From an uncultured Saprospiraceae bacterium (GTDB lineage Bacteria; Bacteroidota; Bacteroidia; Chitinophagales; Saprospiraceae): DNA of 37,441 nt. Shown here one piece after another: positions 8,516-19,175 of the stretch. The DNA lies in NCBI GenBank assembly GCA_937929885.1, contig CALFUQ010000404.1:1-37441 (forward strand), given 5' to 3'. The notes beneath the pieces were generated by a model. It saw nothing but the letters and a program-made list of their open reading frames with translations. It was not told where the DNA came from and did not search any database. The stretch's first letter is position 1, and the number at the start of each line of letters is the position of its first letter. Position numbers and translations under genes: made by a program.

Positions 8516-9508
8516 TTACTTCCTTTCCTTATAAAGCTTTGCGAAGTCTTTAGCAAAATAAGTAAGTATACTATCAGCTCCAGCACGATGAATAGAAAGT
8601 AAAGTCTCAGGCATAGCTTCTTCATATTTAAGCCACCCTTTTTGGCAGGCTGCTATGAGCATAGCACACTCACCACTAACATGATAAGCAGCAATAGGGA
8701 GATCAAAATTATCCTTCATCATGTGAATGATATCTAGATAATTTAAAGCTGGTTTGACCATTAAAAAATCAGCGCCTTCTATCGTATCTAGTTCTCCTTC
8801 TATCAGTGCCTCCATCTTATTCGCGGGATCCATTTGGTAAGTTTTTTTATCCTTCGGTATATCAGCGCCTTCTACAGGAGCCGACTCTAGCGCGTCTCTA
8901 AATGGGCCATAGTATGCACTAGCATATTTTGCTGTGTAAGACATAATCGAAACATCACTAAACCCTTTACCATCTAGTGCCTCTCTGATTGCTCTTACTC
9001 TCCCATCCATCATGTCTGATGGGCCAATAATATCAAATCCCGCTGCTGCTTGAGCTAAAGACATTTTCTGTAAGACTTTCAATGTCTCATCATTTATAAT
9101 CTTTCCATTTTTGACTATGCCGTCATGTCCATCAACACTATATGGATCTAGTGCAACGTCAGAGATCAAGCAAACCTCAGGAAATTCCTTTTTAATCTTC
9201 GCTGCGGCCTTTAAATAAAAATTCTTTTTGCTGTAGCTGTATTTCCCAACTTTGTCTTTGTCCTTATCGGCTATATGTGGAAATACGATAAAGCTATTTA
9301 TCCCTAGCTTTATACAGCTCTCAATCTCTCCCAGCATCTTATCAATAGACCATCGATAATTACCTGGCAGTGATTTAACCTCACTCTTGACTTTTTTCCC
9401 ATCTTCCAGAAACAATGGATACACAAGATGATCTGGAGTTAATATGGTTTCTCTTACCATATTCCTAACTGCTACTGATTTTCTATTTCTTCTAGGTCGT
9501 CGATTCAT
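8516..9508 (-). CDS. hemB: Delta-aminolevulinic acid dehydratase (porphobilinogen synthase)
   Basis: 330-residue cytosolic enzyme that joins two 5-aminolevulinate molecules to porphobilinogen in tetrapyrrole (heme) synthesis. Full family length. The two active-site lysines are visible: Lys194 in [17 protein letters not shown] and the Schiff-base Lys252 in [13 protein letters not shown]. The metal-site segment is [14 protein letters not shown] (residues 117-130), lacking the three cysteines of zinc-type enzymes. It resembles the aspartate-type, magnesium-using enzymes such as that of Pseudomonas. The ATG overlaps the TGA of yidD (ATGA), so the two are probably translationally coupled. It is the last gene of a three-gene minus-strand unit. 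Confidence 0.97.
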   Translation of the reverse strand: MNRRPRRNRKSVAVRNMVRETILTPDHLVYPLFLEDGKKVKSEVKSLPGNYRWSIDKMLGEIESCIKLGINSFIVFPHIADKDKDKVGKYSYSKKNFYLKAAAKIKKEFPEVCLISDVALDPYSVDGHDGIVKNGKIINDETLKVLQKMSLAQAAAGFDIIGPSDMMDGRVRAIREALDGKGFSDVSIMSYTAKYASAYYGPFRDALESAPVEGADIPKDKKTYQMDPANKMEALIEGELDTIEGADFLMVKPALNYLDIIHMMKDNFDLPIAAYHVSGECAMLIAACQKGWLKYEEAMPETLLSIHRAGADSILTYFAKDFAKLYKERK

Positions 9509-9738
9509 TTTGTCTTTTTAGAATTATGCGGTACAGGGTCATGACCATGAGGTCCCCAAGGATGACATTTACATATCCTCTTTAATCCAAGAAATATGCC
9601 TTTTATTACACCCCATTCATTGATTGCATCAATCATGTATGCAGAGCATGTAGGTTGGAATCTACAAGAAGGGCCGAGTAAAGGGGAAATAGCGGTTTGA
9701 TAAAATCTAACTGGAAGTATAAATATCTTTTTGAACAA
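9505..9738 (-). CDS. yidD: Membrane protein insertion efficiency factor YidD
   Basis: 77-residue YidD/DUF37 protein, a small membrane-associated protein that assists YidC-dependent membrane insertion. The whole family signature is present: an amphipathic N-terminal helix ([17 protein letters not shown]), then [26 protein letters not shown] and GHDPVP, with the conserved cysteines. It starts 5 bp after the upstream DUF6702 gene and its stop overlaps hemB by 4 bp. In other bacteria yidD neighbours rnpA and yidC; here it is coupled to heme synthesis. Confidence 0.96.
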   Translation of the reverse strand: MFKKIFILPVRFYQTAISPLLGPSCRFQPTCSAYMIDAINEWGVIKGIFLGLKRICKCHPWGPHGHDPVPHNSKKTK

Positions 9739-9743
9739 CCTTT

Positions 9744-10262
9744 TTAGTTTAATTCTAGTGTTCCTAAAGTTTTACCTTTCTGTAAAAGAAAGTGTTCTTT
9801 TTTATCCTTTGAATACTTCATAGCTACCACATTACTTTGATCATCAAATGTTTCAATCAGAATCTTATTTTCTACTTGAATATTGTTTTGCGGTACAACA
9901 TTGACCACTTCAAAATAACACCATACTGCCAATAGATCTTCAGATACTTCCTTGCCCACAAATTCGATTTCATACATTTTGTCATCTACACTAATCAAGA
10001 AAGTTTCGGCTAGATACTTTGTCAAAATCGAATCTGCATTAGCAGCTTCTTTGCTAGTACATAATTTTAAATTTTCCTCTTTTAAAACCTTTGCTATTGC
10101 TTCTTCTAAATCGTCAATGAATATTCTTAAAGAAATTTGCAGGGCACTCTCCTCGGCACTGTAATGAATATCGCACTTAGATAGATGAAATTCGTGCTCT
10201 AGTTGATGAGTCTGACAGACTCCCAAAAGACTTAAAAAGAGTATATAAATTACTTGTGTCAT
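9744..10262 (-). CDS. DUF6702 family secreted protein
   Basis: 172 residues. A hydrophobic signal segment (residues about 4-16) is followed by [20 protein letters not shown] and [14 protein letters not shown], the typical start of DUF6702 proteins (H-x-F-H/Y-x-S ... L-x-I-S-x-R-I-F-x-D-D-L-E). The rest is predicted beta-rich ([22 protein letters not shown]). The family is periplasmic, of unknown function, and common in Bacteroidota. First gene of the unit with yidD (5-bp gap) and hemB. The signal peptide has no basic N-terminal residue, which is weak, so a different start cannot be excluded. Confidence 0.75.
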   Translation of the reverse strand: MTQVIYILFLSLLGVCQTHQLEHEFHLSKCDIHYSAEESALQISLRIFIDDLEEAIAKVLKEENLKLCTSKEAANADSILTKYLAETFLISVDDKMYEIEFVGKEVSEDLLAVWCYFEVVNVVPQNNIQVENKILIETFDDQSNVVAMKYSKDKKEHFLLQKGKTLGTLELN

Positions 10263-10463
10263 ATCCTAAGAACCGTAATTATAGAACAATTTATATCAGC
10301 TTTTGGTGCCTTTAATCATGCAATTGTAATTTTCAGGTAGAGGTTAACCCTTAATGTCTCAATAAGCCACAGATGTTAAAGTTATTAGATCGCAACCCTT
10401 TATAGAATAACTGACGTCAAAATGGCTACATAACAATATCTAGATAGACTTTTATGTACAAAA

Positions 10464-10487
10464 TAGTCGCACTAAATAGTACGACTA
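10464..10487 (-). repeat. 24-bp inverted repeat / hairpin
   Basis: Eleven-base arms (TAGTCGCACTA and TAGTACGACTA) with a two-base centre and a single mismatch (10470/10481). On the minus-strand RNA the mismatch becomes a G-U pair, so the stem is continuous with a 4-nt loop and is followed by UUUU. It could be a second terminator behind DUF6089, an operator, or a structured element in the leader of the hemB unit. Confidence 0.55.
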
Positions 10488-10540
10488 AATCAACTGTTAA
10501 CTATAGTTCTTTAAGAGGCAACTATAATTAGCAAAGCGTT

Positions 10541-10577
10541 GAAAAATAAAGGAGGCTTAAAGAAGTCTCCTTTATTT
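10541..10577 (-). terminator. Rho-independent terminator of the DUF6089 gene
   Basis: A 15-bp stem (10544-10558 with 10563-10577, one G-U pair, loop AAAG) ends on the minus strand in a U-rich 3' side continuing into the T run opposite 10542-10546. It starts 6 bp after the stop codon of the DUF6089 gene. Confidence 0.85.
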
Positions 10578-10582
10578 CTATG

Positions 10583-11305
10583 TTAAAATATTCCGTGAAA
10601 TTTATATGCTAGTCTGATTCCTCCTGATACATACCAATCTTTGAATCTTGGGTTGCGGCTATCACTTATACCATCAAGATAATCTGTAGAGGTATATCTC
10701 ATACCAGCTTCAGCACTTACACCCAATCTAGGAGTTAGTTCTACTCTTAGTCCACCACCAAATGGGAAAACTAAATGTGTATTTGAATATTGGTCAGGTT
10801 GTAGTTCTAATGCACTTGATGGTAAGCCAACTACATTTGGGCTAAAAAATCCTGCACCAACTCCGGCAAATGCAAAAGGAGAAAACTTCTTTTTATACTT
10901 CAGTTTTACTGATGGGCATCCTACTCTATATATTTTTTCTTTAGACTTAAAAGCTGTTAATATGCCTTTACTTCTATTAAACGGATAATAGGTAAAGAGC
11001 ATAGAATGCTCAGAAAATAATGCATTGAAACTCAGATTTGGAGTCCAATCTCGACGAGAAGGAAAATTTTGATCATCCCCTGATATGGTTCCGTTAATCA
11101 TACTATAAGAAATACTCATATTCTGATTGAGCATATAAGCCACCTTTACTCCAAATGCTGCATGTGAGGATTGCAGCGAAAAAATTGGACTTTCGTTTAC
11201 GTCACCTTGATATGATGCATATCCTGCATAACCACTTATCTCAAATCTCTGTCCTGATACAAATAGTGGTAATAGGAATATTAGTATTGCAGTTACTATT
11301 CTCAT
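10583..11305 (-). CDS. DUF6089 family outer-membrane beta-barrel protein
   Basis: 240 residues with a signal peptide (MRIVTAILIFLLPLFVSGQ, cleavage after VSG). The mature protein is made of short amphipathic beta strands, starting FEISGYAGYASYQGDVNE, the typical opening of DUF6089/OmpA-like eight-stranded barrels in Bacteroidota. It continues with glycine-rich strands (FAFAGVGAGFF, LVFPFGGGLRVEL, GVSAEAGMRYTSTDYLDGIS) to the C-terminal SGGIRLAYKF. It probably sits in the outer membrane; its role is unknown. It stands alone: terminators lie on both sides (behind ahcY and behind its own stop). Confidence 0.75.
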   Translation of the reverse strand: MRIVTAILIFLLPLFVSGQRFEISGYAGYASYQGDVNESPIFSLQSSHAAFGVKVAYMLNQNMSISYSMINGTISGDDQNFPSRRDWTPNLSFNALFSEHSMLFTYYPFNRSKGILTAFKSKEKIYRVGCPSVKLKYKKKFSPFAFAGVGAGFFSPNVVGLPSSALELQPDQYSNTHLVFPFGGGLRVELTPRLGVSAEAGMRYTSTDYLDGISDSRNPRFKDWYVSGGIRLAYKFHGIF

Positions 11306-11359
11306 TCTATTAAGTTTTAGGGTGGGTGTTTCCCAATACTATTAAGTCACTGAATGAGC

Positions 11360-11392
11360 ATTGTCAACCGCTGAAAAGAGACATTACTTTTG
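11360..11392 (+). promoter_or_regulatory. Candidate orphan promoter facing right
   Basis: ATTG at 11360-11363, a 21-nt spacer, and an exact TACTTTTG (TAnnTTTG) at 11385-11392 form a good Bacteroidota promoter on the plus strand. No plus-strand gene follows; a transcript would run into the 3' end of ahcY in antisense. It may be chance, or it may drive a small or antisense RNA. Confidence 0.3.
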
Positions 11393-11448
11393 TATAATAG
11401 ATTACATTCCTATGATTATATTTCAACATATGTATCTCTGAAATACAT

Positions 11449-11483
11449 AAAAAAAGGGCCCTTAGATATTCTAAGAGCCCTTT
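11449..11483 (-). terminator. Rho-independent terminator of ahcY
   Basis: A 13-bp stem (11453-11465 with 11471-11483, loop of 5) whose one plus-strand mismatch becomes a G-U pair in the minus-strand RNA. It is followed by further U opposite the A run at 11449-11452, and lies 22 bp downstream of the ahcY stop codon. Confidence 0.88.
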
Positions 11484-11505
11484 AAATATTGACTTTTATG
11501 TCAGA

Positions 11506-12816
11506 TTAATATCTGTAGTATTCTGGCTTATAAGGCCCTTCTTGAGGTACGCCGATATAATCTGCTTGATCTTTTCTAAGTTCCTCTAGCTCTACACCGA
11601 TTTTGGCTAAATGTAGTTTTGCAACTTTCTCATCTAAATGCTTAGGCAGCATGTAGACTTTGTTTTCATACTTATCAGTATTCTGCCATAACTCTAGTTG
11701 TGCTAAAGTCTGATTTGTAAATGAATTAGACATCACAAATGATGGGTGGCCTGTAGCACATCCTAAGTTTACCAATCTTCCTTCTGCTAGGATCAAAACA
11801 TCTTTGCCATCGATTGTATACTTATCTACTTGTGGTTTGATTTCTACTTTCGTATCACCGTAAGTTTTGTTTAACCATGCCATATCGATCTCATTATCAA
11901 AGTGACCGATATTACATACAATCGCTTTGTCCTTCATTCCTCTGAAGTGCTCTTCAGTAAGAATATCTTTATTCCCAGTTGCCGTTACTATGATGTTTGC
12001 ATCTTTAACTGCATTGACCATTTTCTTAACAGCAAATCCATCCATCGCAGCTTGCAATGCACAAATTGGATCCACTTCTGTAACAGTAACTCTACATCCT
12101 GCACCTTTAAGTGAAGCTGCACTACCCTTACCTACGTCACCATATCCTGCTACTACAGCTACTTTGCCAGCCATCATCACATCCGTTGCTCTTCTTATCG
12201 CATCCACGCACGATTCTTTACAACCATACTTATTATCAAACTTTGACTTAGTTACTGAGTCATTGATATTGATTGCAGGGATTGGTAACGTCCCTTTTGT
12301 TACTCTCTCATAAAGTCTGTGTACGCCAGTTGTAGTCTCTTCAGATATTCCTTTGATGTCTTTAACTAACTCAGGGAATCTATCTAATACCATATTAGTT
12401 AAATCACCTCCATCATCCAAAATCATATTCAATGGCTTCCCTCCCTCAAACGCAAACAATGTCTGTTCTATACACCAATCAAACTCTTCTTCATTCATAC
12501 CCTTCCACGCGAATACTGGTACACCAGTCTCTGCTATAGCTGCAGCAGCATGATCCTGCGTAGAAAATATATTACAAGATGACCATGTCACCTCAGCACC
12601 AAGTGCAGTTAATGTCTCAATCAATACCGCAGTCTGAATAGTCATATGAAGACAACCAGCTATCCTTGCACCTTCTAAAGGCTTAGAATCTCCGTATTCA
12701 TCTCTGAGAGCCATAAGACCTGGCATCTCTGCTTCTGCAAGGCCCATTTCTTTACGGCCCCAGTCTGCTTGGTTAATATCTTTAACCTTATAGTTTAATG
12801 TTTGTGTTTCTGACAT
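11506..12816 (-). CDS. ahcY: Adenosylhomocysteinase (S-adenosyl-L-homocysteine hydrolase)
   Basis: 436-residue cytosolic NAD-dependent enzyme that splits S-adenosylhomocysteine into adenosine and homocysteine, keeping methylation running. Visible signatures are [16 protein letters not shown], the catalytic [13 protein letters not shown] block, the Rossmann motif [28 protein letters not shown] and the C-terminal KPEYYRY. The frame is open from a GTG at 12861, but ATG 12816 is chosen: it gives the normal N-terminus ([20 protein letters not shown]), and the longer form would overlap the promoter box at 12843-12850. A single-gene unit with its own promoter and terminator. Confidence 0.97.
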   Translation of the reverse strand: MSETQTLNYKVKDINQADWGRKEMGLAEAEMPGLMALRDEYGDSKPLEGARIAGCLHMTIQTAVLIETLTALGAEVTWSSCNIFSTQDHAAAAIAETGVPVFAWKGMNEEEFDWCIEQTLFAFEGGKPLNMILDDGGDLTNMVLDRFPELVKDIKGISEETTTGVHRLYERVTKGTLPIPAININDSVTKSKFDNKYGCKESCVDAIRRATDVMMAGKVAVVAGYGDVGKGSAASLKGAGCRVTVTEVDPICALQAAMDGFAVKKMVNAVKDANIIVTATGNKDILTEEHFRGMKDKAIVCNIGHFDNEIDMAWLNKTYGDTKVEIKPQVDKYTIDGKDVLILAEGRLVNLGCATGHPSFVMSNSFTNQTLAQLELWQNTDKYENKVYMLPKHLDEKVAKLHLAKIGVELEELRKDQADYIGVPQEGPYKPEYYRY

Positions 12817-12842
12817 TTTATAAAATTGTTTTAAATGGAGTG

Positions 12843-12873
12843 CAAAAGTAGATTTTTGCACATTCTAATCCAA
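12843..12873 (-). promoter_or_regulatory. Promoter of ahcY
   Basis: On the minus strand a TTG (12873-12871), a 20-nt spacer and an exact TACTTTTG (12850-12843) match the Bacteroidota TTTG / TAnnTTTG promoter with correct spacing. Transcription would start near 12838, about 20 nt before the ATG at 12816. Confidence 0.7.
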
Positions 12874-12918
12874 TGAGGAATCGGCACTTTTAGAATATTA
12901 ATAAATTAAATATGATTG

Positions 12919-14934
<2,016 letters not shown>

Positions 14935-15073
14935 TTACTGTAAATCCTTAATAATGAGTTGGTTTCATATTACTAATTTTATAAAATGAATTAGATCAAA
15001 ATAAGCCCAAATGCAGAATAAACAACTGCGAAATATGCAGACACGAAATTTAATATTCAGGATTTGAGATCAT

Positions 15074-15493
15074 ATGAAAGACTTCTATATATCAACTGAG
15101 GATGAGTTAATAAAGCCAGTAAAGTGGCTCTTTGAAAACATGCGAGATAAGCATATTATTTGCCTAGAAGGCCAACTCGGAGCGGGCAAAACAGCCTTCG
15201 TAAAGCAAGTAATTGCCCATCTCAAGTCCAAAGATGAAGTATCGAGTCCTACCTACTCTATCATCAACGAATACCACTACGATGAAGGGAAACTCTATCA
15301 CATGGATCTATATCGGCTCAACTCGATTGAAGAGGCCTTAAATATCGGAATCGAAGAATATTTAGATGCTAAAAACTTATGTTTTATTGAGTGGGCAGAG
15401 CTCATTGCGCCTATCTTGCCCGAATCATTTATCAATATCAAAATAGAAGTCCAAGAAGACGCCTCTCGGAAACTTATAATTAGTAACTTATGA
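15074..15493 (+). CDS. tsaE: tRNA threonylcarbamoyladenosine biosynthesis ATPase TsaE
   Basis: 139-residue P-loop ATPase that works with TsaB and TsaD in making the t6A37 modification of ANN-decoding tRNAs. Walker A is LEGQLGAGKTAF (residues about 34-45). SSPTYSIINEY (switch-I-like), LYHMDLYRL and FIEWAE are the other family signatures. Full family length. It precedes ald by 20 bp and is probably co-transcribed; the pairing has no obvious functional link. Confidence 0.95.
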   Translation: MKDFYISTEDELIKPVKWLFENMRDKHIICLEGQLGAGKTAFVKQVIAHLKSKDEVSSPTYSIINEYHYDEGKLYHMDLYRLNSIEEALNIGIEEYLDAKNLCFIEWAELIAPILPESFINIKIEVQEDASRKLIISNL

Positions 15494-15513
15494 ATCTGAA
15501 TGTGAATTAATAT

Positions 15514-16743
15514 ATGGCTGATCAACCCAAAAATTATTCGTTCTCCACCTTCTTTTCCAAAGGACAATATGAGACCCAAGTAGAAATGCTTGAGGTAGGT
15601 GGAAAGAGTAAAAATTTATCAATCGGAATTCCCAAAGAGAATTTAAAAGATGAGCATAGGGTTATGCTTGTACCCTCTTCGATAACTACACTCACAGGTT
15701 ATGGTCACAGGATTCTTGTAGAAACTGGAGCTGGCGACGACTGCAATTTTACAGATCATAATTTTTCTGAGGTAGGTGCTGAAATAGCTTCGGATAAGAA
15801 GCAAGTGTATGAATGTGACATCATAGTTAAAGCATCACCGCCAACATTAGAAGAATTAGATCTCTATCATGAAAATCAGATTCTTATCTCTCCTCTGCAC
15901 ATTCCTAAAGTTAGTTCGGAGTTTTTATTGAAGCTCAAGCAAAAGAGAATCATTGCGATAGCACTTGAGTACCTGCAATCTGAAGATGGAAGCTTCCCAG
16001 TTGTAAGGATCATGGGTGAGATAGCAGGCAGATCTGCTATGCTTACTGCAGGAGAATTATTAGCTAACACTAACAACGGTAGAGGAGTACTTCTAGGTGG
16101 AGTCACTGGCGTACCTCCTGCTAAGGTGGTAATCCTCGGTGCAGGAATAGTTGGCGAGTCTGCTACTCGTATAGCAAGAGGACTTGGCGCATCAGTGAGG
16201 GTTTTTGATAATGACATTTCTAAGCTTATGCGACTACAGTCGAATATCGGTAGTCAATTACATACGTCATCTCTCAATCCAGTTTACCTATCTTATCAAC
16301 TTACAAGCGCTGATATTTTAATTGGCGCTATACATTCTAAAGTAGGGAGAACACCCATCATCGTAACAGAAGAGATGGTAAGCAAAATGAAATCTGGATC
16401 TGTTATCATAGATGTGAGTATTGATCAAGGTGGGTGTATAGAAACATCTAGAATAACAAGTCACTCTAAGCCGACTTTTACAAAGCATGATGTGATTCAC
16501 TATTGTGTGCCTAATATCCCTTCTAAAGTAGCACGGACAGCCTCTATTGCCGTAAGTAATATTCTTACACCACTTATTCTACAGGTAGCTAATTCTCACA
16601 ATACTGACCATCTGTTGATCAATCATTTTGGTATAAGAAATGGAGTATACACCTACAAAGGGTGTTTAACCAATGAATATCTAGCTAATAGATTTGAGAT
16701 TAATTATACTGCTCTGGATCTTCTGTTGAGCTCTAATCTTTAG
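15514..16743 (+). CDS. ald: Alanine dehydrogenase
   Basis: 409-residue member of the alanine dehydrogenase / transhydrogenase alpha family, which interconverts L-alanine and pyruvate with NAD and ammonia. Motifs: GIPKENLKDEHRVMLVP (substrate-binding Lys and Arg of the family), VKASPPTLEEL (Lys), SPLHIPK (His), and the Rossmann fold VVILGAGIVGESATRIARGLG ending in the NAD-type acidic residue (VRVFDND). SVIIDVSIDQGGCIETS also matches. Compared with the ~370-residue enzymes it has an N-terminal extension of about 35 residues, common in Bacteroidota versions. A transhydrogenase alpha subunit is unlikely because no membrane part or pntB follows. Confidence 0.9.
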   Translation: MADQPKNYSFSTFFSKGQYETQVEMLEVGGKSKNLSIGIPKENLKDEHRVMLVPSSITTLTGYGHRILVETGAGDDCNFTDHNFSEVGAEIASDKKQVYECDIIVKASPPTLEELDLYHENQILISPLHIPKVSSEFLLKLKQKRIIAIALEYLQSEDGSFPVVRIMGEIAGRSAMLTAGELLANTNNGRGVLLGGVTGVPPAKVVILGAGIVGESATRIARGLGASVRVFDNDISKLMRLQSNIGSQLHTSSLNPVYLSYQLTSADILIGAIHSKVGRTPIIVTEEMVSKMKSGSVIIDVSIDQGGCIETSRITSHSKPTFTKHDVIHYCVPNIPSKVARTASIAVSNILTPLILQVANSHNTDHLLINHFGIRNGVYTYKGCLTNEYLANRFEINYTALDLLLSSNL

Positions 16744-16894
16744 AAACAATATCATAATTTATTGCTTATGGACTAAAATATGGGTCTTGTTTAACCTTAC
16801 AGGACATTTTGTTTAACTTTTTTATCAATTAGTTGAACATGTTTGATTTAAACTAGTTTAAGTACCATTAAACAAACTATCAAAATCAAATTCA

Positions 16895-17824
16895 ATGTAT
16901 TCACTGTTCAAAATTTTAACCCTAGCATTTTTATCAATAGCATTAGTCTCATGTGGAGATGATGACGACCCAGTAACTCCAGTAGTAGAAACAAATACAA
17001 TTGTCGATATAGCTGTTGGAGATGCTCAATTCAGCACTCTAGTGGCTGCTTTAACAAGAGTCGATTTAGTTTCTACGCTCCAAGGAGATGGACCGTTCAC
17101 AGTATTTGCTCCAACAAATGCAGCTTTTACAGCTTTAGGTGTTGATCTAGCAACAATCTCTGATGACGCATTAAAAGAAATCCTACTTTACCATGTCTTA
17201 GGAGCTGAAGTAAAGAGCACTGACTTAGCAGATGGTCAGACATATGCATCAACTGCTGCTGCAACAGGACCAGGAGGAAATGCATTATCAATGCTAGTAG
17301 AGAAAGCTAACGGAGGTGTAAAAGTTAATAATGTAGCCACAGTAACTGCGGCAGATATAAGCGCTGATAACGGAGTAATCCATATTGTAGATAATGTCAT
17401 TACACCACTTGATATCGTAGGGCATGCTCAAGCAAACTCTAATTTCTCAAGTCTTGTGGGTGCTTTGGTTAGTGCTCCAGGAGAGTTAGTTGGTGTGTTG
17501 CAAGGTGATGGCCCATTTACAGTGTTTGCACCAATCAACTCAGGTTTTGATGCTATCGCTGATGTAGTAGCAACACTAACTGGAGATCAATTAGCTTCTG
17601 TCTTGACTTATCATGTTGTAAGCGGTGCTAATGTCCTATCAACTGACCTGAGTAATGGAATGGAAGTAGCAACTGTCAATGGTCAAAACTTTAAAGTACT
17701 TCTAGGAGACAAAGTACAATTAGAAGATGCTGGAGGCAATGCTTCAGATGTTATCATAACAGATGTACAAGCTACTAATGGCGTGATACATGCGCTTGGA
17801 AGTGTGATAATTCCTGCACTTTAA
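16895..17824 (+). CDS. Lipoprotein with two fasciclin (FAS1) domains
   Basis: 309 residues. The signal peptide ends in a lipobox (ALVSC, Cys21) followed directly by GDDDD, an acidic run like the lipoprotein export signal that sends Bacteroidota lipoproteins to the cell surface. Two FAS1 repeats follow (about 36-170 and 173-309). Each has the paired H1/H2 signatures: LQGDGPFTVFAPTNAAFTAL with LLYHVLGAEV, and LQGDGPFTVFAPINSGF with LTYHVVSGANV. Each ends in NGVIHIVDNVI or NGVIHALGSVI. FAS1 proteins mediate adhesion; a surface or matrix-attachment role is inferred. It stands alone, 151 bp after ald, with its own terminator. Confidence 0.92.
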   Translation: MYSLFKILTLAFLSIALVSCGDDDDPVTPVVETNTIVDIAVGDAQFSTLVAALTRVDLVSTLQGDGPFTVFAPTNAAFTALGVDLATISDDALKEILLYHVLGAEVKSTDLADGQTYASTAAATGPGGNALSMLVEKANGGVKVNNVATVTAADISADNGVIHIVDNVITPLDIVGHAQANSNFSSLVGALVSAPGELVGVLQGDGPFTVFAPINSGFDAIADVVATLTGDQLASVLTYHVVSGANVLSTDLSNGMEVATVNGQNFKVLLGDKVQLEDAGGNASDVIITDVQATNGVIHALGSVIIPAL

Positions 17825-17850
17825 ATAAGAAAATTATAAACTTCTAATTT

Positions 17851-17882
17851 GGCTGAATCAGATTCTGGTTCAGCCATTTTTT
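17851..17882 (+). terminator. Rho-independent terminator of the FAS1 gene
   Basis: Stem GGCTGAA (17851-17857) with TTCAGCC (17869-17875), followed by a TTTTTT tract after one A. The T tract runs into the last codons of the convergent ilvA gene at 17881; the stem could also slow transcripts coming from ilvA. Confidence 0.8.
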
Positions 17883-19140
17883 ATACAAGCATATTAAAGA
17901 GCACAGGGTTTTCATTCACATGTTGGAAGCTAAAACCATGAGCTTTCAACTTCTCAACAAAAGAATCAAATCCCTCCTTTTCCTCTAACTCAATCCCAAC
18001 CAATGCTGGACCTTGCTCTCGACTAGTCTTCTTAGTATATTCAAAGTGAGTGATATCATCTTGAGGACCAAGAAGATTTAAAAATTCTCTTAGTGCGCCA
18101 GCTCTTTGAGGAAACTGCACTATGAAGTAATGCTTCTTACCCTCATAGATTAATGCGCGCTCTCTAATATCCTCAGTTCTTCTAATATCGTTGTTTCCTC
18201 CACTGAGTATAGCTACTACATTCTTGCCTTTGATCTTATTTTTGATATCATCTAAAACAGAAATTACAATTGCTCCAGCTGGCTCCATGACAATCGCTTC
18301 ATCGGTATAAAGCTCAAGAATGGTAGAGCATATTTTTCCTTCGGGAACCAGATAGATATCATCAATTATGTTTTGGCTTAACTTGAATGTAGTCTTACCA
18401 ACTGACTTCACCGCGATACCATCAGCAAAAGGATCTATTTCTTCTAACTGAACTACTTTCTTTTCTTTTAATGAATTATACATTGCTGGAGCACCAGAGG
18501 ATTCTACAGCTATGATCTGAGTCTTAGGACTTATCTGCTTAAAGTAACTACCCACTCCAGATATCAAACCACCACCCCCTACTGACACAATCAAATAATC
18601 TATCTCTACATCCATATCATCAAGAATCTCTTTTCCTACAGTCCCCTGACCAGCAATTATATCCTTATCGTCAAATGGATGTATGAATGGAAGCCCTTTC
18701 TCCTCAGCAACCATACAAGCGGCTTCGAATGCATCATCAAAAGTATCACCATGCAATAAGATCTCCACTTTGCCACCACCATGATGACGAACCTTATTTA
18801 TCTTTTGCTCAGGTGTTGTAGACGGCATGTAAATGACTCCCTTTACATCGAGCAGCCTACAAGCCATTGCAACTCCTTGGGCGTGATTTCCTGCAGATGC
18901 ACACATGATACCTTTTGCTAATTGCTCAGCAGGCATCTTGGACATCTTGTTATATGCACCTCTAATTTTGAATGATCTCACTACCTGCATATCCTCCCGC
19001 TTTAGATATAACTGGCAGTCATATTTTTGGGAAAGATTATGATTAAGTAATACTGGCGTATGAGTTATCACCTTGCTAAGCGTCTGCTCAGCAGCAACTA
19101 TTTCCTCGATGGGAATCAAACCTGATTTAGTAATATCCAT
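17881..19140 (-). CDS. ilvA: Threonine ammonia-lyase (threonine dehydratase), biosynthetic
   Basis: 419-residue PLP enzyme that deaminates L-threonine to 2-oxobutyrate, the first step to isoleucine. Motifs: HTPVLLNHNLS, the PLP lysine in VRSFKIRGAYNKM, CASAGNHAQGVA, and the phosphate-binding SVGGGGLISGVG. One ACT-like regulatory domain follows at about 330-419 (HYFIVQFPQRAGALREFLN). It is the ~420-residue type, with one ACT-like domain rather than the two of E. coli IlvA. ATG 19140 is preferred over the TTG two codons earlier. The ATG directly follows a terminator-shaped hairpin (19141-19175), which is odd for a gene that should be read from the ilv operon. It is the last gene of the branched-chain cluster, 60 bp after ilvC. 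Confidence 0.95.
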   Translation of the reverse strand: MDITKSGLIPIEEIVAAEQTLSKVITHTPVLLNHNLSQKYDCQLYLKREDMQVVRSFKIRGAYNKMSKMPAEQLAKGIMCASAGNHAQGVAMACRLLDVKGVIYMPSTTPEQKINKVRHHGGGKVEILLHGDTFDDAFEAACMVAEEKGLPFIHPFDDKDIIAGQGTVGKEILDDMDVEIDYLIVSVGGGGLISGVGSYFKQISPKTQIIAVESSGAPAMYNSLKEKKVVQLEEIDPFADGIAVKSVGKTTFKLSQNIIDDIYLVPEGKICSTILELYTDEAIVMEPAGAIVISVLDDIKNKIKGKNVVAILSGGNNDIRRTEDIRERALIYEGKKHYFIVQFPQRAGALREFLNLLGPQDDITHFEYTKKTSREQGPALVGIELEEKEGFDSFVEKLKAHGFSFQHVNENPVLFNMLV

Positions 19141-19175
19141 AAACAAAAAAAGAGCAACTATAAAGTTGCTCTTTT
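19141..19175 (-). terminator. Terminator-like hairpin directly before ilvA
   Basis: A perfect 12-bp stem on the minus strand (19175-19164 with 19159-19148, 4-nt loop) ends in UUUUUUGUUU, and the ilvA ATG follows at once. It lies 25 bp after the ilvC stop codon. It may end most ilvDBNC transcripts and leave ilvA to read-through, or be a regulated attenuator. No leader peptide fits in the 25 bp before it. Confidence 0.8.

Larger units (their letters stand above)
10263..10582. other. Intergenic region without a gene
   Basis: 320 bp between the minus-strand DUF6089 gene and the minus-strand DUF6702-yidD-hemB unit. No credible coding frame or tRNA was seen. It holds the DUF6089 terminator at its right end, a strong inverted repeat at 10464-10487 and a short palindrome AACTATAGTT at 10499-10508. 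The promoter of the hemB unit must lie here but no consensus -7 box was recognised. Confidence 0.6.

Noticed and set aside
8284-8553. 89-codon plus-strand frame overlapping the end of the third DUF4249 gene and hemB
   Set aside because: It is a shifted-frame shadow of two real genes; the hydrophobic stretch comes from reading DUF4249 codons out of frame.
12817-12861. GTG start giving adenosylhomocysteinase 15 extra residues
   Set aside because: The extension overlaps the well-spaced promoter (-7 box at 12843-12850), and ATG 12816 gives the normal N-terminus.
16808-16845. TTTG ... CATGTTTG as promoter of the FAS1 gene
   Set aside because: The spacer is 26 nt and the -7 box has a mismatch in its TA; not convincing.
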